DNA of 64,000 nt from Halorubrum aidingense JCM 13560 (GCF_000336995.1 NZ_AOJI01000014.1:28253-92252), one strand, 5' to 3'. Positions 38,001 to 48,102 are shown, counted from the first letter of the stretch. Notes: generated from the letters alone by a model not told the origin. Program-made: numbers and translations.

Positions 38001-38044
38001 CCCACGAAGCGGCGTCGTATTTCCCACGAAGCGGCGTCGTATTT
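38001..38044 (+). repeat. perfect 22-bp tandem duplication
   Basis: Two exact adjacent copies of a 22-base unit beginning CCCACGAAGCGGCGTCG, followed by a GCGCGCAGCGCGC stretch. It lies 62 bases upstream of the start of the membrane protein gene, in the spacer to the lipoprotein gene. Confidence 0.95.
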
Positions 38045-38153
38045 CCGAGGACCACGCGCAGCGCGCAGCGCGCACGACGGGGCAGACACCTGATTATCAG
38101 GGGAGATCAGTTGGCCCGACACGTTTAACCCTCCCAGTCGGTCTACCTCAACC

Positions 38154-38822
38154 ATGCACAGACGTGAACTGCTCGCGGCGGTCGCCGCAGGAACGTCCGT
38201 CGCCGTCGCCGGGTGCGCCGGCGCCGAGGACGGGAGCTACGAGTTCGACGCGGAACCGGCGCGGATTCCGGCCGACGCCGCGTCGGAGGCCGGGTACGAG
38301 GGCGAGGAGCCCGAGGCGTTCACCCTCGAACAGGAGTTCGACGTCGCGGGCGTGAACGCCCAGGTATCGGCGACGACGTGGGTGGCGGGGTACGAGAACC
38401 GCGAGAACGGCTCCGCGCTCTTCGTCGCGAGTACGCCGGACGCGTCCGCGGGCGGCCAGTCGGTCAACCCGCTCGTTCGGGCGGACGACGTGGAGCTGAT
38501 CCGCCGGCTCTTAGAGCAGGTCGAAAACCAAGGCGTCGGTGGCGACGGCACCGAGATCGACGCGGACGACATCGAGTCCCGCGGATCGGAGACGCGGACC
38601 ATCCTCGGTGAAGAGACCGAGGTGTCGGTGCTCGAGACGACGATCGACGCCGAGATCGGCGGAGAGTCCGGAGACGGCGAAACGGTCGAAGATGTGCCCG
38701 TGTACCTGTACCTCGCAACGATTCAGCACGGCGACGACGTAATCGCCCTCGTCGGCGTCCACCCCGTCTCGGTCGACGCCCGCGACGACGTGCTCTCCCT
38801 GATGGAACAGGTCGAGCACTAA
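38154..38822 (+). CDS. haloarchaeal Tat lipoprotein (DUF6517-like)
   Basis: 222 residues. The N-terminus MHRRELLAAVAAGTSVAVAGCAG has a twin Arg and a lipobox (AGC), so it is probably exported folded by Tat and lipid-anchored at Cys21. The mature part is acidic, with FTLEQEFDVAGVNAQVSATTWVAGYENRENG and a C-terminal VYLYLATIQHGDDVIALVGVHP. This resembles the DUF6517 family of halophile lipoproteins, function unknown. The TATA-like CGTTTAACC is ~27 bases upstream. Confidence 0.75.
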   Translation: MHRRELLAAVAAGTSVAVAGCAGAEDGSYEFDAEPARIPADAASEAGYEGEEPEAFTLEQEFDVAGVNAQVSATTWVAGYENRENGSALFVASTPDASAGGQSVNPLVRADDVELIRRLLEQVENQGVGGDGTEIDADDIESRGSETRTILGEETEVSVLETTIDAEIGGESGDGETVEDVPVYLYLATIQHGDDVIALVGVHPVSVDARDDVLSLMEQVEH

Positions 38823-39085
38823 CGCCGGAGTCGCCTTTTGAGGTCGGTATTTTGATCTCTGTCAGATAACATATAATACGCCTCGTTAACTCCCGAATCG
38901 GCCGTCGAGTCAGCGGGTTCGTTTCCGTGTCGAGAAGCTTTTACTTTCGTAACCCATTTATAACCGATCACCCCGAGTTGGAGTATCCCGTAACGCGAGA
39001 ACTCGGTCACGTGGAACGGTTTGCGGTCTCACCTCGGTATCCGTGGCCGTCGTAGCTATGGCTCTCGCAATTGCGGCCGCTCACA

Positions 39086-42000
39086 ATGATTCGGATAGGA
39101 TTAGGCTCCGCTCGACCGGCGATGGTTCTTTTGTTTGGTTTTCTCATTCTCTTTGCAACTGGTATTGGGTTTGATCTTGTTTCAGCAGAGACTGATACTG
39201 ATGGACCATACTTTTTGAATCAGACAGGTGAATCAGAGAATATCCAGCCGGGTGAGAGAAATTACAATATATCTGGTATTAGGATTCAAGCCAGCGGTAA
39301 TAATGACGTAGATGATAATATAACAGTGTATGTTGACCTTTCTGACTTAGAACAAAATAACATTTCAGCATCTTCTGCAGAAATTACATCTACTTCGATG
39401 ACAAACGGTGCTGTTACTCAAATATCTACAGATAATAGCACGAATGGGCCCGTTTTTCAAGTAAACATACATCAAAACAATACCTCAGAAGATATCTTGG
39501 TAAACAGAATTGAGTTCCAAGGTATTGATACAAATGGTGCAAAGGCACCTTCTACAGCACAGTATCGCATTGGTGCTGTAAATACAGATTCTGAATACAA
39601 GTATAGTCAAATAAAAAAGCACGACAATATTCTTGAATCAGATCCGCTCAAGATAATTGGAGCTACGATCGAGGTACCACACCAGGCAACAGGTTCTAGC
39701 CAACTCTCATCGGATCTGCCATCCAGACCTGCTGTTGGAATTAATAATTTCACATCAAATGTAAACTCGACTATTGTAATCACTAGAGGAGATGAAGATC
39801 CAATTATTGTCGGTGTTGAGTCATATGTGTCAAATCCTCCTCGGGAAATCGCTATGAAAACTGAAATTCTTGGTGGTGAAATTGACGTCTACGTTGTTCC
39901 TACAGAGAGAATCCAAGAAAATAGATTAGATAGTGGTGATTCGGTCCCAGAGTCTGTATATAATTCTACAATTGCGAATGATGAGGCACATATATTACAG
40001 AGTTCAATTAATTTTGAGAATTTAGAGTACAACTCTAGCGTCTCTGAGGATATCACCGTCAGTAGTGCAAAACTCCAAGATAGACAAGATGATAGTACAC
40101 CATTCGTAATCTCTTTACATCCGGTCACAACCTCTGGCCAGATCGTTTTTAATAATTCAATCGGCCATTCAAAAGTTCTAACAGGAGAAAATGACAATAT
40201 TACTATAAACCTTGGAGAAAACATCGATCAACAGACATCCATTTGGCAGAGTAATCGATTTGTAGCTACGACACGGCTAGCTGAGGGAGAAAATAATGGT
40301 GAGACCGTTAGTCTGAATTCTACATCTCTACTCCCTAATGTAGATTTAGAAAAGAAGTTTATCAGAAATGGCGTATCTGATCAAGGATATGTTATAATAA
40401 ACGAAGAAAGTTCTACTCTAAACACACCTAACAAAAATGCAACTACTTTTGACCCTGCTGAGTTTGATAAGCGTGTCTACTCTGGAGAAGAAATTGTTTT
40501 TGAAACAGATGATACAGAACGTGATTTTATAGAGTTGCACAAAGCCAAGAACAATCAATCGATCGTCTCTGCTGTGGGTCATCCTACTGACGGTGGTAAT
40601 CTGACTTATTTTAATACTACAAAAATGACCGGTGGATCCTACTTTCTATCAAATGGAACTTCTCCATTATCTCCCGGATTTGAGATCTATGGTGCTGATG
40701 ATAAAAACATAAGAATAAGATCAGAATCTTCGTCAGCAATTGGTGGTGTGTCTGATTTCCGACTATCTCAGAACATTCGTCAATCCACTCTTGTTCTCTC
40801 AAATCCAGAAAACCAATCAACGGCGGCAACGATCACACTCGAAACGACGAGCGACGGCACAGTCCCGATCGGGTTCAACACGTATGCGGCCGGGAACTCG
40901 TCACTCGGCGCTGACCTCGTGACGACCGGGCCGAACGCGACGGTCGCGTCGGTCGAGACGTCGACGCCGGGCGGGACCTTGCCGCCGGAGACGTACGACC
41001 TTGCCGTTCGATCCACACACGGGACCGTCACGACTGCGGACAACGCGACGGTCACCTTCGAGGGGCGCTCGACGGACGACGTGAGCGCGTACACGACCAC
41101 CGCGCTCGACCCCGATGCCCTCGGAACCGCGGCCGAGGTTCGCACCGCCATCGACGGTGGGACCCTCTCGCCGTCGACGACCGTGACCGACGAGCAGACG
41201 GTCGTCTACGCGGTCAACGCATCCGGGCTCTCGGGGTTGCCGACCGCGCGAGACGCCGCGCTCGACACGGGCACCGACCTCGGCCGCTTCGACGGACTCG
41301 CGTTCGGGGTCCGGCCGAACGCGACGACGACCGACGAAGCCACGGCGTCCGAACTCGACGCCGAGACCGACGACAGTACCGTCGGATCGGTCCCTGACAA
41401 CGCGACGGTGCACATGGACGAGACGGGACTGTACCTCGTCGCCACCGGTGCCGACGCGCTCGCGACCGACGAGCCGCCCGCAGACGGCGACGCGTACACG
41501 GCCACGTTCCGCGTGGACGACGATCGACTACAGCGGGCCGCCGAGTCCGGAACGGATCACGCCGTCACCACCGACCTCACGTACGTCGAGCCCGACGCCG
41601 AGCGCGATCTGACCGAGGACGATTCTGCGGGGGGCGTCGGTGACGGCGCTCCGTCTGGCGGTGGTGGCGGTGGTGGCGGTGGTGGCGGCGGGAGTGCGGC
41701 CGGAGGCGCGAGCGGTGGAACCGGAGGTGGCGGCGCGACGGCCGGCGAGAGCGGGGCCGTCGGAGGCGATGAGGAGGCGCCCGAAGACCCGAATAACGAC
41801 ACCGGCGACGGGGAGCCGAAGACCGCGGTGACCGATGGTACGGCCGGTATCGATGGACGGCACGTCGCGGCGGGAGCGAGGGGTTTCGACGTCGTGCCGC
41901 TCGACGCGGACGCCGGCGCGGCGGTCGCCGGTCGACCCGCAGGCGTCAGCGCCGTCGCGGACCTCCGCGCCCCGTACCGAGACCATCCGAACGCGGTGTT

Positions 42001-42235
42001 GAACGGAACCGCGTCCGAGTGGTCCACCGAATCGAGCTCGACGGGCGGAGCCGACGAATCCGCCGACACCGACGCCGACGCCGACATCGACACCGACGCC
42101 GGTGGAGACTCTGAAACGCCCGATTACGAGAACGCGCCGATCCGCTCGACCGCCTACGACGTGCCCGGATTCGGCCCCGTCGCGACGCTGCTGGCGATCG
42201 CGATGGCGAGCCTGCTCGCGCGTCGTCGGCCCTAG
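39086..42235 (+). CDS. mosaic surface glycoprotein with PGF-CTERM anchor signal
   Basis: 1049 residues from the ATG at 39086 (a TTG at 39071 is a weaker start). A signal peptide (VLLFGFLILFATGIGFDLVSA) precedes a large extracellular part. The C-terminus has a poly-Gly linker (~860), an Asp/Thr-rich stalk (DTDADADIDTDAG) and PGFGPVATLLAIAMASLLARRRP: PGF, membrane helix, basic end, the archaeosortase A substrate signal. About 19 N-glycosylation sequons lie in residues 1-580 and about 8 in the rest. Bases ~39110-40820 are AT-rich (two hand-counted 60-base lines gave 28% and 40% GC); the remainder is typical high GC, so the gene is a compositional mosaic. Function: cell-surface protein, ligand unknown. 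Confidence 0.85.
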   Translation: MIRIGLGSARPAMVLLFGFLILFATGIGFDLVSAETDTDGPYFLNQTGESENIQPGERNYNISGIRIQASGNNDVDDNITVYVDLSDLEQNNISASSAEITSTSMTNGAVTQISTDNSTNGPVFQVNIHQNNTSEDILVNRIEFQGIDTNGAKAPSTAQYRIGAVNTDSEYKYSQIKKHDNILESDPLKIIGATIEVPHQATGSSQLSSDLPSRPAVGINNFTSNVNSTIVITRGDEDPIIVGVESYVSNPPREIAMKTEILGGEIDVYVVPTERIQENRLDSGDSVPESVYNSTIANDEAHILQSSINFENLEYNSSVSEDITVSSAKLQDRQDDSTPFVISLHPVTTSGQIVFNNSIGHSKVLTGENDNITINLGENIDQQTSIWQSNRFVATTRLAEGENNGETVSLNSTSLLPNVDLEKKFIRNGVSDQGYVIINEESSTLNTPNKNATTFDPAEFDKRVYSGEEIVFETDDTERDFIELHKAKNNQSIVSAVGHPTDGGNLTYFNTTKMTGGSYFLSNGTSPLSPGFEIYGADDKNIRIRSESSSAIGGVSDFRLSQNIRQSTLVLSNPENQSTAATITLETTSDGTVPIGFNTYAAGNSSLGADLVTTGPNATVASVETSTPGGTLPPETYDLAVRSTHGTVTTADNATVTFEGRSTDDVSAYTTTALDPDALGTAAEVRTAIDGGTLSPSTTVTDEQTVVYAVNASGLSGLPTARDAALDTGTDLGRFDGLAFGVRPNATTTDEATASELDAETDDSTVGSVPDNATVHMDETGLYLVATGADALATDEPPADGDAYTATFRVDDDRLQRAAESGTDHAVTTDLTYVEPDAERDLTEDDSAGGVGDGAPSGGGGGGGGGGGGSAAGGASGGTGGGGATAGESGAVGGDEEAPEDPNNDTGDGEPKTAVTDGTAGIDGRHVAAGARGFDVVPLDADAGAAVAGRPAGVSAVADLRAPYRDHPNAVLNGTASEWSTESSSTGGADESADTDADADIDTDAGGDSETPDYENAPIRSTAYDVPGFGPVATLLAIAMASLLARRRP

Positions 42236-42296
42236 CCGTCGTCGCGCGATCTGCTCCGGCGGTATCCTTTTCCTAGGCCGTCTCCTTCGGGTGCGT

Positions 42297-42464
42297 ATGA
42301 GCGCCACAATCAACCCGCCGCGGGAGCGAGCCTGCGAGCTGTGCGGCCGGCAAGAAGGGTGGGACGACGACGGCTGCGGCTGGCGGATCGTCGGCGACCC
42401 CGGCAACGCCTACTGCATCCACGAGTGGGACATCAACGGCTCGTACAACCCAGTGAGCGAGTGA
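42297..42464 (+). CDS. HEWD-type small Cys-containing protein
   Basis: 55 residues (MSATINPPRERACELCGRQ). It has an N-terminal CxxC (CELCGRQ) and ends CIHEWDINGSYNPVSE, the motif that names a small haloarchaeal protein family. It probably binds one zinc through four Cys (C13, C16, C27, C40). Role unknown. Below the size many gene finders keep. Confidence 0.7.
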   Translation: MSATINPPRERACELCGRQEGWDDDGCGWRIVGDPGNAYCIHEWDINGSYNPVSE

Positions 42465-42810
42465 TTCGTCGGGACGGTCGTGGGGGGTTCGCGTCGACGG
42501 TCCACTCGCGATCGCCCGTGGCCGATCGTGACAACGGTTATAAAAATCCCAACCCGAATCCCGATACATATCACGTTCTAGTCTAGTCGAAGATATTCAA
42601 TCGAGTGGCGTCTCTCGCTCGGGTATCTGTGCTTGTGTTGGATACTTCGATAGATCTGTTTTGAATTCTGAAATGCTTGTGATCGGACGGTCACCGATGG
42701 ATGGGGTACACACCCCTGATGAATAATTACCTTATATTCCCTAATGTGTGTACGATTGATCCTACCCGTATCAGGGTTATACCTTTAACTGATCATCTGC
42801 AGGTACGGGT
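42465..42810 (+). promoter_or_regulatory. 346-base AT-richer leader region of gltB
   Basis: No gene seen. AT-richer than the surroundings. TATA-like elements: GGTTATAAAA near 42536-42545, CCTTATATTCC near 42730-42740, and CTTTAACT at 42783-42790, the last at leaderless spacing from the gltB ATG at 42811. TACCCGTATCAGGGTTATACC near 42763-42782 includes CCCGTATCAGGG, an imperfect palindrome next to the TATA that could bind a nitrogen regulator (inference). Confidence 0.4.
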
Positions 42811-45800
42811 ATGACCAAGCCACGTAGTGACACCCGGGGGGCGGACGAGGCGGACCCCGCGGGCCGCGGTGAGGGGCTGGCGGCGGTAACCGACGAGCGA
42901 TCGAACTGCGGGATCGGCGGCATCGTCGACCTCGACGGCGACCCGACGCACGACACGGTGACTGACGCCGTGCGACTGCTCGAGAACCTCGAACACCGAG
43001 GCACGACCGGTGCCGAAGAGAACACCGGCGACGGTGCCGGGATCATGGTCGCGCGTCCGGACGAGTTCTTCCGCGAGGTCGTCGACGCCGACCTCCCCGA
43101 GGAGTACGCCGTCGGCTCGGTGTTCATGCCGACCGAACCGAGCGTCCAAGCGGAGATCCACGACGTCATCGCCGAGGTGTTCTCGGTGTACGGACTGGAG
43201 GTGCTCGCCTGGCGCTCCGTCCCGACCGACAACGCCGATCTCGGCGAGACCGCGCTCGATTCGGAGCCCGAGGTCGCGCAGTTGTTCGCGGCGCCCGTCG
43301 AGGGCGCCGGACTCGCCGAGCGGTTCACCAGCGCCGAGACGCGACCGGACGACGTCGACCCCGAGATACTCGGCTTCGACCGCGCGCTGTACGCCGCCCG
43401 CCGCGAGATCGAGAACACGACCGCCGACGTCGACGGCGCGGGCCGGTTTTACGTCTGTTCGCTCGACCGCCAGCGCGTCGTGTACAAGGGGCTGTTGAAG
43501 GGCTCGCAGCTCGGCGAGTACTACCCGGACCTCACCGACGAACGGTTCGCGAGCCACGTCGCCTTGGTCCACGCGCGGTTCTCGACGAACACGCTCGGCG
43601 CGTGGCACCTCGCGCACCCGTACCGTAACATCGTCCACAACGGCGAGTTCAACACGATCCGCGGCAACGTCAACTGGATGCGGGCACGCAAGAACGATCT
43701 GGAGCACCCGGCGTTCGGCGCGGAGCTCGACACGATCAAGCCGGTGATCGACGACCCGAACCAGTCGGACACCGCGAGCGTCGACAACGCCGTCGAGCTG
43801 CTCTTGCAGACGGGCCGAGACCTCTCGCATATCCTCCGCATGCTGATCCCCGAGGCGTTCCGCAACGACGACCTCATGGACCAGGCCCGCGCGGACTTCT
43901 ACGACTACCACGCCTCACTCGTGGAGCCGTGGGACGGTCCCGCGCTCGTCATCGGGTTCGACGGCGACCGCGTCGCCGGCGTCCTTGACCGCAACGGGCT
44001 CCGACCGTGTCGCTACGAGGTGACCGACGACAACCGCCTCGTCGTCGGCAGCGAGGTCGGCGCCCTGCCGACCGACCCCTCGAACGTGACGCGCCGGGGT
44101 CGGCTTCAGCCGGGCGAGATCTTCGTCGCGGACCCCGAGCAGGGGCGCATCGTCCCGGACGACGAGGTGTTCGACGAACTCACCGACGACACGTACGGCG
44201 AGTGGGTGGCCGACGGTCAGGTGGATCTCGACGACGTCGTCGAAGAGGACGACGTCGCCGCCGGGGTCGATTCGATCGAAACTGATTCCGAAGACGACGA
44301 CTCCGAGGCGCCGACCGTCCGCGCCCACCAGGCCGCGTTCGGCTACACCACGGACTCGCTGAACCACCTCGTCGAACCGATGGCGAAAGACGGGAAAGAC
44401 CCGGTCGGATCGATGGGCGACGACACCCCACTGTCGGTGCTCGCCGACGTCGACCGACCGCTCTTCACCTACTTCAAGCAGCTGTTCGCGCAGGTGTCGA
44501 ACCCGCCGATCGACTACATCCGCGAGGAGCTCGTCACGTCGCTCGAGACCCGGATCGGCAACCAGCGGAACCTACTCGACGAGACGCCCGAGCACGCCGA
44601 GCAGCTCGTCTCGGACTCGCCGGTACTCACCGACGCCGAGACGGTCGCGCTGAAGGCGTTCGACGGCGAGCCGATCGAGAACGCGGAATCCGGCGAGCCC
44701 GGCCCCTCCTTTTCGACGCGGACCGTCGACACGACGTATCACCGAGACGGGTCGCTCGTCGACGCCGTAAGCCGGATCCGCGAGGACGCCGCGGCGGCGA
44801 TCCGGGCGGGCGCCGACGTCGTCGTGTTGTCCGACCGCGCGATCGGTTCTGACCGGCTCGCGGTGCCGAGCCTGCTCGCGACGGGCGCGGTCCACCACCA
44901 CCTCGTCCGCAACGGGCTTCGCAACCGCGCGGGACTCGTCGTCGAGTCGGGCGAGCCGCATGAGGTACACCACCTCGCGACGCTCGTCGGATACGGCGCC
45001 GACGCGGTCGATCCGTACCTCGCGTACGCCTCGATCGCCGACGTCGTCGCCGGTCCAGACGGGGCCGACGAGAGCGAGGCGCTCGCGGCCTACCGCCACG
45101 CGCTGGAGGACGGCCTCCTCAAGACGATGGCGAAGATGGGCATCTCGACGATGGAATCGTACCAGGGCGCGCAGATCTTCGAGGCGGTCGGGCTCGACTC
45201 GGCGTTCGTCGCCGAGTACTTCGAAGGCACCGAGATCCGAACCGAGGGGATCGGCGCCGAGCAGATCGAAGACGACCTCCGGACGCGCCACGCGATGGCG
45301 TTCGGCGCCGATCCCGAACTGGAGACGATCGGCGAGTACGAACACCGCTCGTCGGGGGTGAAACACGGCTGGAACCCGCAGACCGTCGGGACGCTCCAGC
45401 AGGCGGTCCGCGGCGGAGACTACGAGCAGTACCAGGAGTTCGCCGAGTTAGTGAACGACCAGTCCGAGACCCTGCAGTCGCTGCGCGGGCTCCTCGAGTT
45501 CGAGTCCGACCGCGACCCCGTCCCGGTCGAGGAGGTCGAATCGATCGAGTCGATCGTGAAGCGCTTCTCGACGGCCGCGATGAGCCTCGGTAGCCTCTCG
45601 CCCGAGGCCCACGAGAACAACGCCATCGCGATGAACCGGCTCGGCGCGAAGTCGAACACCGGCGAGGGCGGCGAGCCGCCCGAGCGGTTCGACACCGAGA
45701 AGGAGTGTAACGTCAAGCAGGTCGCTTCCGGCCGCTTCGGCGTCACGTCCGAGTACCTCGCGAAGGCGGAGGAGCTACAGATCAAGATGGCGCAGGGATC

Positions 45801-47493
45801 GAAGCCCGGCGAGGGCGGCCACCTTCCCGGCGAGAAGGTCAACGAAATGATCGCGCACGTCCGGTGTTCCACCCCCGGCGTCGGGCTCATCTCGCCGCCC
45901 CCGCAACACGACATCTACTCGATCGAGGACCTCAAACAGCTGATCTTCGACTTGAAGGCCGCGAGCCCCGACGCCGACGTCAACGTGAAGCTCGTCTCCG
46001 AGGCCGGAATCGGCACCATCGCCGCCGGCGTCGCGAAGGCGAACGCCGACGTCGTCCACGTCTCCGGACACGACGGCGGGACCGGGGCGTCGCCGAAGAC
46101 GTCGATCAAGAACGCGGGGCTTCCGTGGGAGCTCGGCCTCGCCGAGACGAATCAGATGCTCCGCGCGACCGGCCTCCGGGACCGCATCCGCGTCACCGCG
46201 GACGGCGGCCTGAAGACCGGCCGCGACGTCGCGGTCGCCGCCGCGCTCGGCGCCGAGGAGTACGTGTTCGGAACGGCGTCGCTCGTCACCTCCGGCTGCG
46301 TGATGGCCCGGCAGTGCCACGAGAACACCTGTCCGGTCGGCGTCGCGACCCAGCGCGAGGACCTCCGCAACCGGTTCCCCGGCCAGCCGGACCACGTCAT
46401 CAACTACATGACGTTCATCGCCCAGGAGCTCCGCGAGCTCATGGCCGAGCTCGGTTACACCGACCTCGAGGAGTTCATCGGTCGGCCCGAGCTCTTGACC
46501 CAGCGCGAGACGGACCACGAGAAGGCGAAACACCTCGACCTGTCGGCGGTCGTCGCCGAGCCCGCGGGCGACGCTCGCACGAAGGCCCGCGCGCAGACGC
46601 ATCCCGGAATCGACGAACTGCTCGATTGGGACCTCATCGAGGAGGCGAGCCCGGCCATCGAGGACGGCGCTCCCGTCGCGCTCACCCGTGACGTCGATAA
46701 CGTCGACCGCGCCATCGGCGCCACGCTCTCGAACCGCGTCGTCTCCGCGCACGGGGGCGACGGGCTCCCCGACGACACCGTCACCTGTCGGTTCGACGGC
46801 TACGCCGGCCAGAGCTTCGGCGCGTTCCTCGCGCCCGGGATCACGCTCGAACTCGACGGCGCCGCCAACGACTACGTCGGCAAGGGGCTCTCCGGCGGCC
46901 GTCTCGTCATCAACACGCCGGCGGAGGCGGGCTACGACCCCGCCGAGAACGTCGTCGCCGGCAACGTCTGTCTGTACGGCGCGACGAGCGGTGAGCTGTA
47001 CGTCAACGGGGTCGCCGGCGAGCGGTTCGGCGTCCGCAACTCCGGCGTGAAAGCCGTCGTCGAGGGCGTCGGTGACCACGGCTGTGAGTACATGACCGGC
47101 GGCGTCGTCGCGGTGCTCGGCGACACGGGCCGCAACTTCGCGGCCGGGATGTCCGGCGGGATAGCCTACGTGTACGACCCCGACGACCGACTCGCGGAGC
47201 GGGTGAACCGCGGGATGGTGTCCATCTCCTCCACGATCGAGGACGCCGACGAACGGATGCTCCGGCGCCTCGTCGAGAATCACCGCGCGTACACGGACAG
47301 CGACCGCGCGGCCGAACTGCTCGACGACTGGCAGGCGGCGATCGACGACTTCGTGCGCGTCTTCCCCGACGCCTACGCGGACGTCATCGCCGCGGGCAAA
47401 GGCGCCGACGTGCGCGACGAGCCGCCGGCGGCCGCCGAGGCCGTCCCCGGATCCGCGGCCGACGCGACCGGGCAGGTCTCCGGCGACGACTGA
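42811..47493 (+). CDS. gltB: glutamate synthase large subunit
   Basis: 1560 residues. A 32-residue propeptide-like stretch precedes Cys33 in SNCGIGGIVDLDG, the Ntn-amidotransferase nucleophile that appears after cleavage. Domains in order: glutaminase (~33-430), central domain, FMN synthase domain (~880-1280) with GEGGEPPERF, GGTGASPKTSIKNAGLPWELGL and the 3Fe-4S ligands in CVMARQCHENTCPVGVAT, and the C-terminal GXGXG beta-helix (YVGKGLSGGRLVI). It makes glutamate from glutamine and 2-oxoglutarate. No GltD small subunit is adjacent, so the electron donor may be ferredoxin or a distant partner. Confidence 0.95.
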   Translation: MTKPRSDTRGADEADPAGRGEGLAAVTDERSNCGIGGIVDLDGDPTHDTVTDAVRLLENLEHRGTTGAEENTGDGAGIMVARPDEFFREVVDADLPEEYAVGSVFMPTEPSVQAEIHDVIAEVFSVYGLEVLAWRSVPTDNADLGETALDSEPEVAQLFAAPVEGAGLAERFTSAETRPDDVDPEILGFDRALYAARREIENTTADVDGAGRFYVCSLDRQRVVYKGLLKGSQLGEYYPDLTDERFASHVALVHARFSTNTLGAWHLAHPYRNIVHNGEFNTIRGNVNWMRARKNDLEHPAFGAELDTIKPVIDDPNQSDTASVDNAVELLLQTGRDLSHILRMLIPEAFRNDDLMDQARADFYDYHASLVEPWDGPALVIGFDGDRVAGVLDRNGLRPCRYEVTDDNRLVVGSEVGALPTDPSNVTRRGRLQPGEIFVADPEQGRIVPDDEVFDELTDDTYGEWVADGQVDLDDVVEEDDVAAGVDSIETDSEDDDSEAPTVRAHQAAFGYTTDSLNHLVEPMAKDGKDPVGSMGDDTPLSVLADVDRPLFTYFKQLFAQVSNPPIDYIREELVTSLETRIGNQRNLLDETPEHAEQLVSDSPVLTDAETVALKAFDGEPIENAESGEPGPSFSTRTVDTTYHRDGSLVDAVSRIREDAAAAIRAGADVVVLSDRAIGSDRLAVPSLLATGAVHHHLVRNGLRNRAGLVVESGEPHEVHHLATLVGYGADAVDPYLAYASIADVVAGPDGADESEALAAYRHALEDGLLKTMAKMGISTMESYQGAQIFEAVGLDSAFVAEYFEGTEIRTEGIGAEQIEDDLRTRHAMAFGADPELETIGEYEHRSSGVKHGWNPQTVGTLQQAVRGGDYEQYQEFAELVNDQSETLQSLRGLLEFESDRDPVPVEEVESIESIVKRFSTAAMSLGSLSPEAHENNAIAMNRLGAKSNTGEGGEPPERFDTEKECNVKQVASGRFGVTSEYLAKAEELQIKMAQGSKPGEGGHLPGEKVNEMIAHVRCSTPGVGLISPPPQHDIYSIEDLKQLIFDLKAASPDADVNVKLVSEAGIGTIAAGVAKANADVVHVSGHDGGTGASPKTSIKNAGLPWELGLAETNQMLRATGLRDRIRVTADGGLKTGRDVAVAAALGAEEYVFGTASLVTSGCVMARQCHENTCPVGVATQREDLRNRFPGQPDHVINYMTFIAQELRELMAELGYTDLEEFIGRPELLTQRETDHEKAKHLDLSAVVAEPAGDARTKARAQTHPGIDELLDWDLIEEASPAIEDGAPVALTRDVDNVDRAIGATLSNRVVSAHGGDGLPDDTVTCRFDGYAGQSFGAFLAPGITLELDGAANDYVGKGLSGGRLVINTPAEAGYDPAENVVAGNVCLYGATSGELYVNGVAGERFGVRNSGVKAVVEGVGDHGCEYMTGGVVAVLGDTGRNFAAGMSGGIAYVYDPDDRLAERVNRGMVSISSTIEDADERMLRRLVENHRAYTDSDRAAELLDDWQAAIDDFVRVFPDAYADVIAAGKGADVRDEPPAAAEAVPGSAADATGQVSGDD

Positions 47494-47535
47494 CTCCGCC
47501 GGACGGTTTATTACACGCCGCCCGAACCCTCGTGC

Positions 47536-48102
47536 GTGGACGAACTCGTCGTGAGCACGGAGGTGTACGCCGACCCGGAGGAGGTGTACGAATTCCTCCT
47601 CGATTTCCCCGGCTACGCGCGCTACTCGAAGTACCTCCGCGAGGTGCGAACGATGTCGGGCGACGGCGGCCCCGGTACTCGGTACGCGCTCACCTTCGCG
47701 TGGTGGAAGATAACTTACACGGCGCACTCGCTCGTGACCGACGTCGAGCCGCCCGAGCGGATCGACTGGGAGATCACGAAGGATATCGACGCCGGCGGCT
47801 GTTGGCGGGTGACGCCCGGGACCGATCCGTCGGGCGACGACGCCGCTTCTACCGACGCAGCCCCTGCCGACACCGACCGCCGACCCTGCGAGGTCGCGCT
47901 CGAAGTCGAGTTCGACCCGGGATCGGCCAGTTCGGACGCGCTCGACCTGCCGCGGCTCGTCTCGTTCGACTGGGTAGTTAAAAAGGCGGTCCCGCTCATC
48001 AGGGGCGAGGCCGAGCGGGTCGTCCAGCGCGCCGTCCGCGATTTGGAGGGATCGAACCGCGAGGTCGACCTCGACGTGGCCGTCGACTCCGAGCGGATCT
48101 GA
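47536..48102 (+). CDS. SRPBCC (polyketide cyclase/START-like) family protein
   Basis: 188 residues from a GTG at 47536, 42 bases after gltB. The fold is recognised from VVSTEVYADPEEVYEFLLDFPGYARYSKYLREV (first strand and helix), TYTAHSLVTDVEPPERIDWEI and the long C-terminal helix PLIRGEAERVVQRAVRDLEG. It has a hydrophobic cavity and probably binds a lipid-like ligand; RatA/CoQ10-type members are similar. A haloarchaeal insert (DDAASTDAAPADTDRR) sits mid-protein. Confidence 0.75.
   Translation: MDELVVSTEVYADPEEVYEFLLDFPGYARYSKYLREVRTMSGDGGPGTRYALTFAWWKITYTAHSLVTDVEPPERIDWEITKDIDAGGCWRVTPGTDPSGDDAASTDAAPADTDRRPCEVALEVEFDPGSASSDALDLPRLVSFDWVVKKAVPLIRGEAERVVQRAVRDLEGSNREVDLDVAVDSERI

Noticed and set aside
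38819..39010. 63-residue minus-strand frame between the lipoprotein and glycoprotein genes
   Set aside because: Overlaps the lipoprotein stop, no motif, no promoter; likely chance in a lower-GC spacer.
39889..40829. Minus-strand frames inside the AT-rich part of the glycoprotein gene
   Set aside because: Short, no homologous motif, and the plus frame is continuous with a signal peptide and sequons.
45775..47727. 650-residue open frame antisense to gltB
   Set aside because: Shadow of the glutamate synthase gene; no domain seen.
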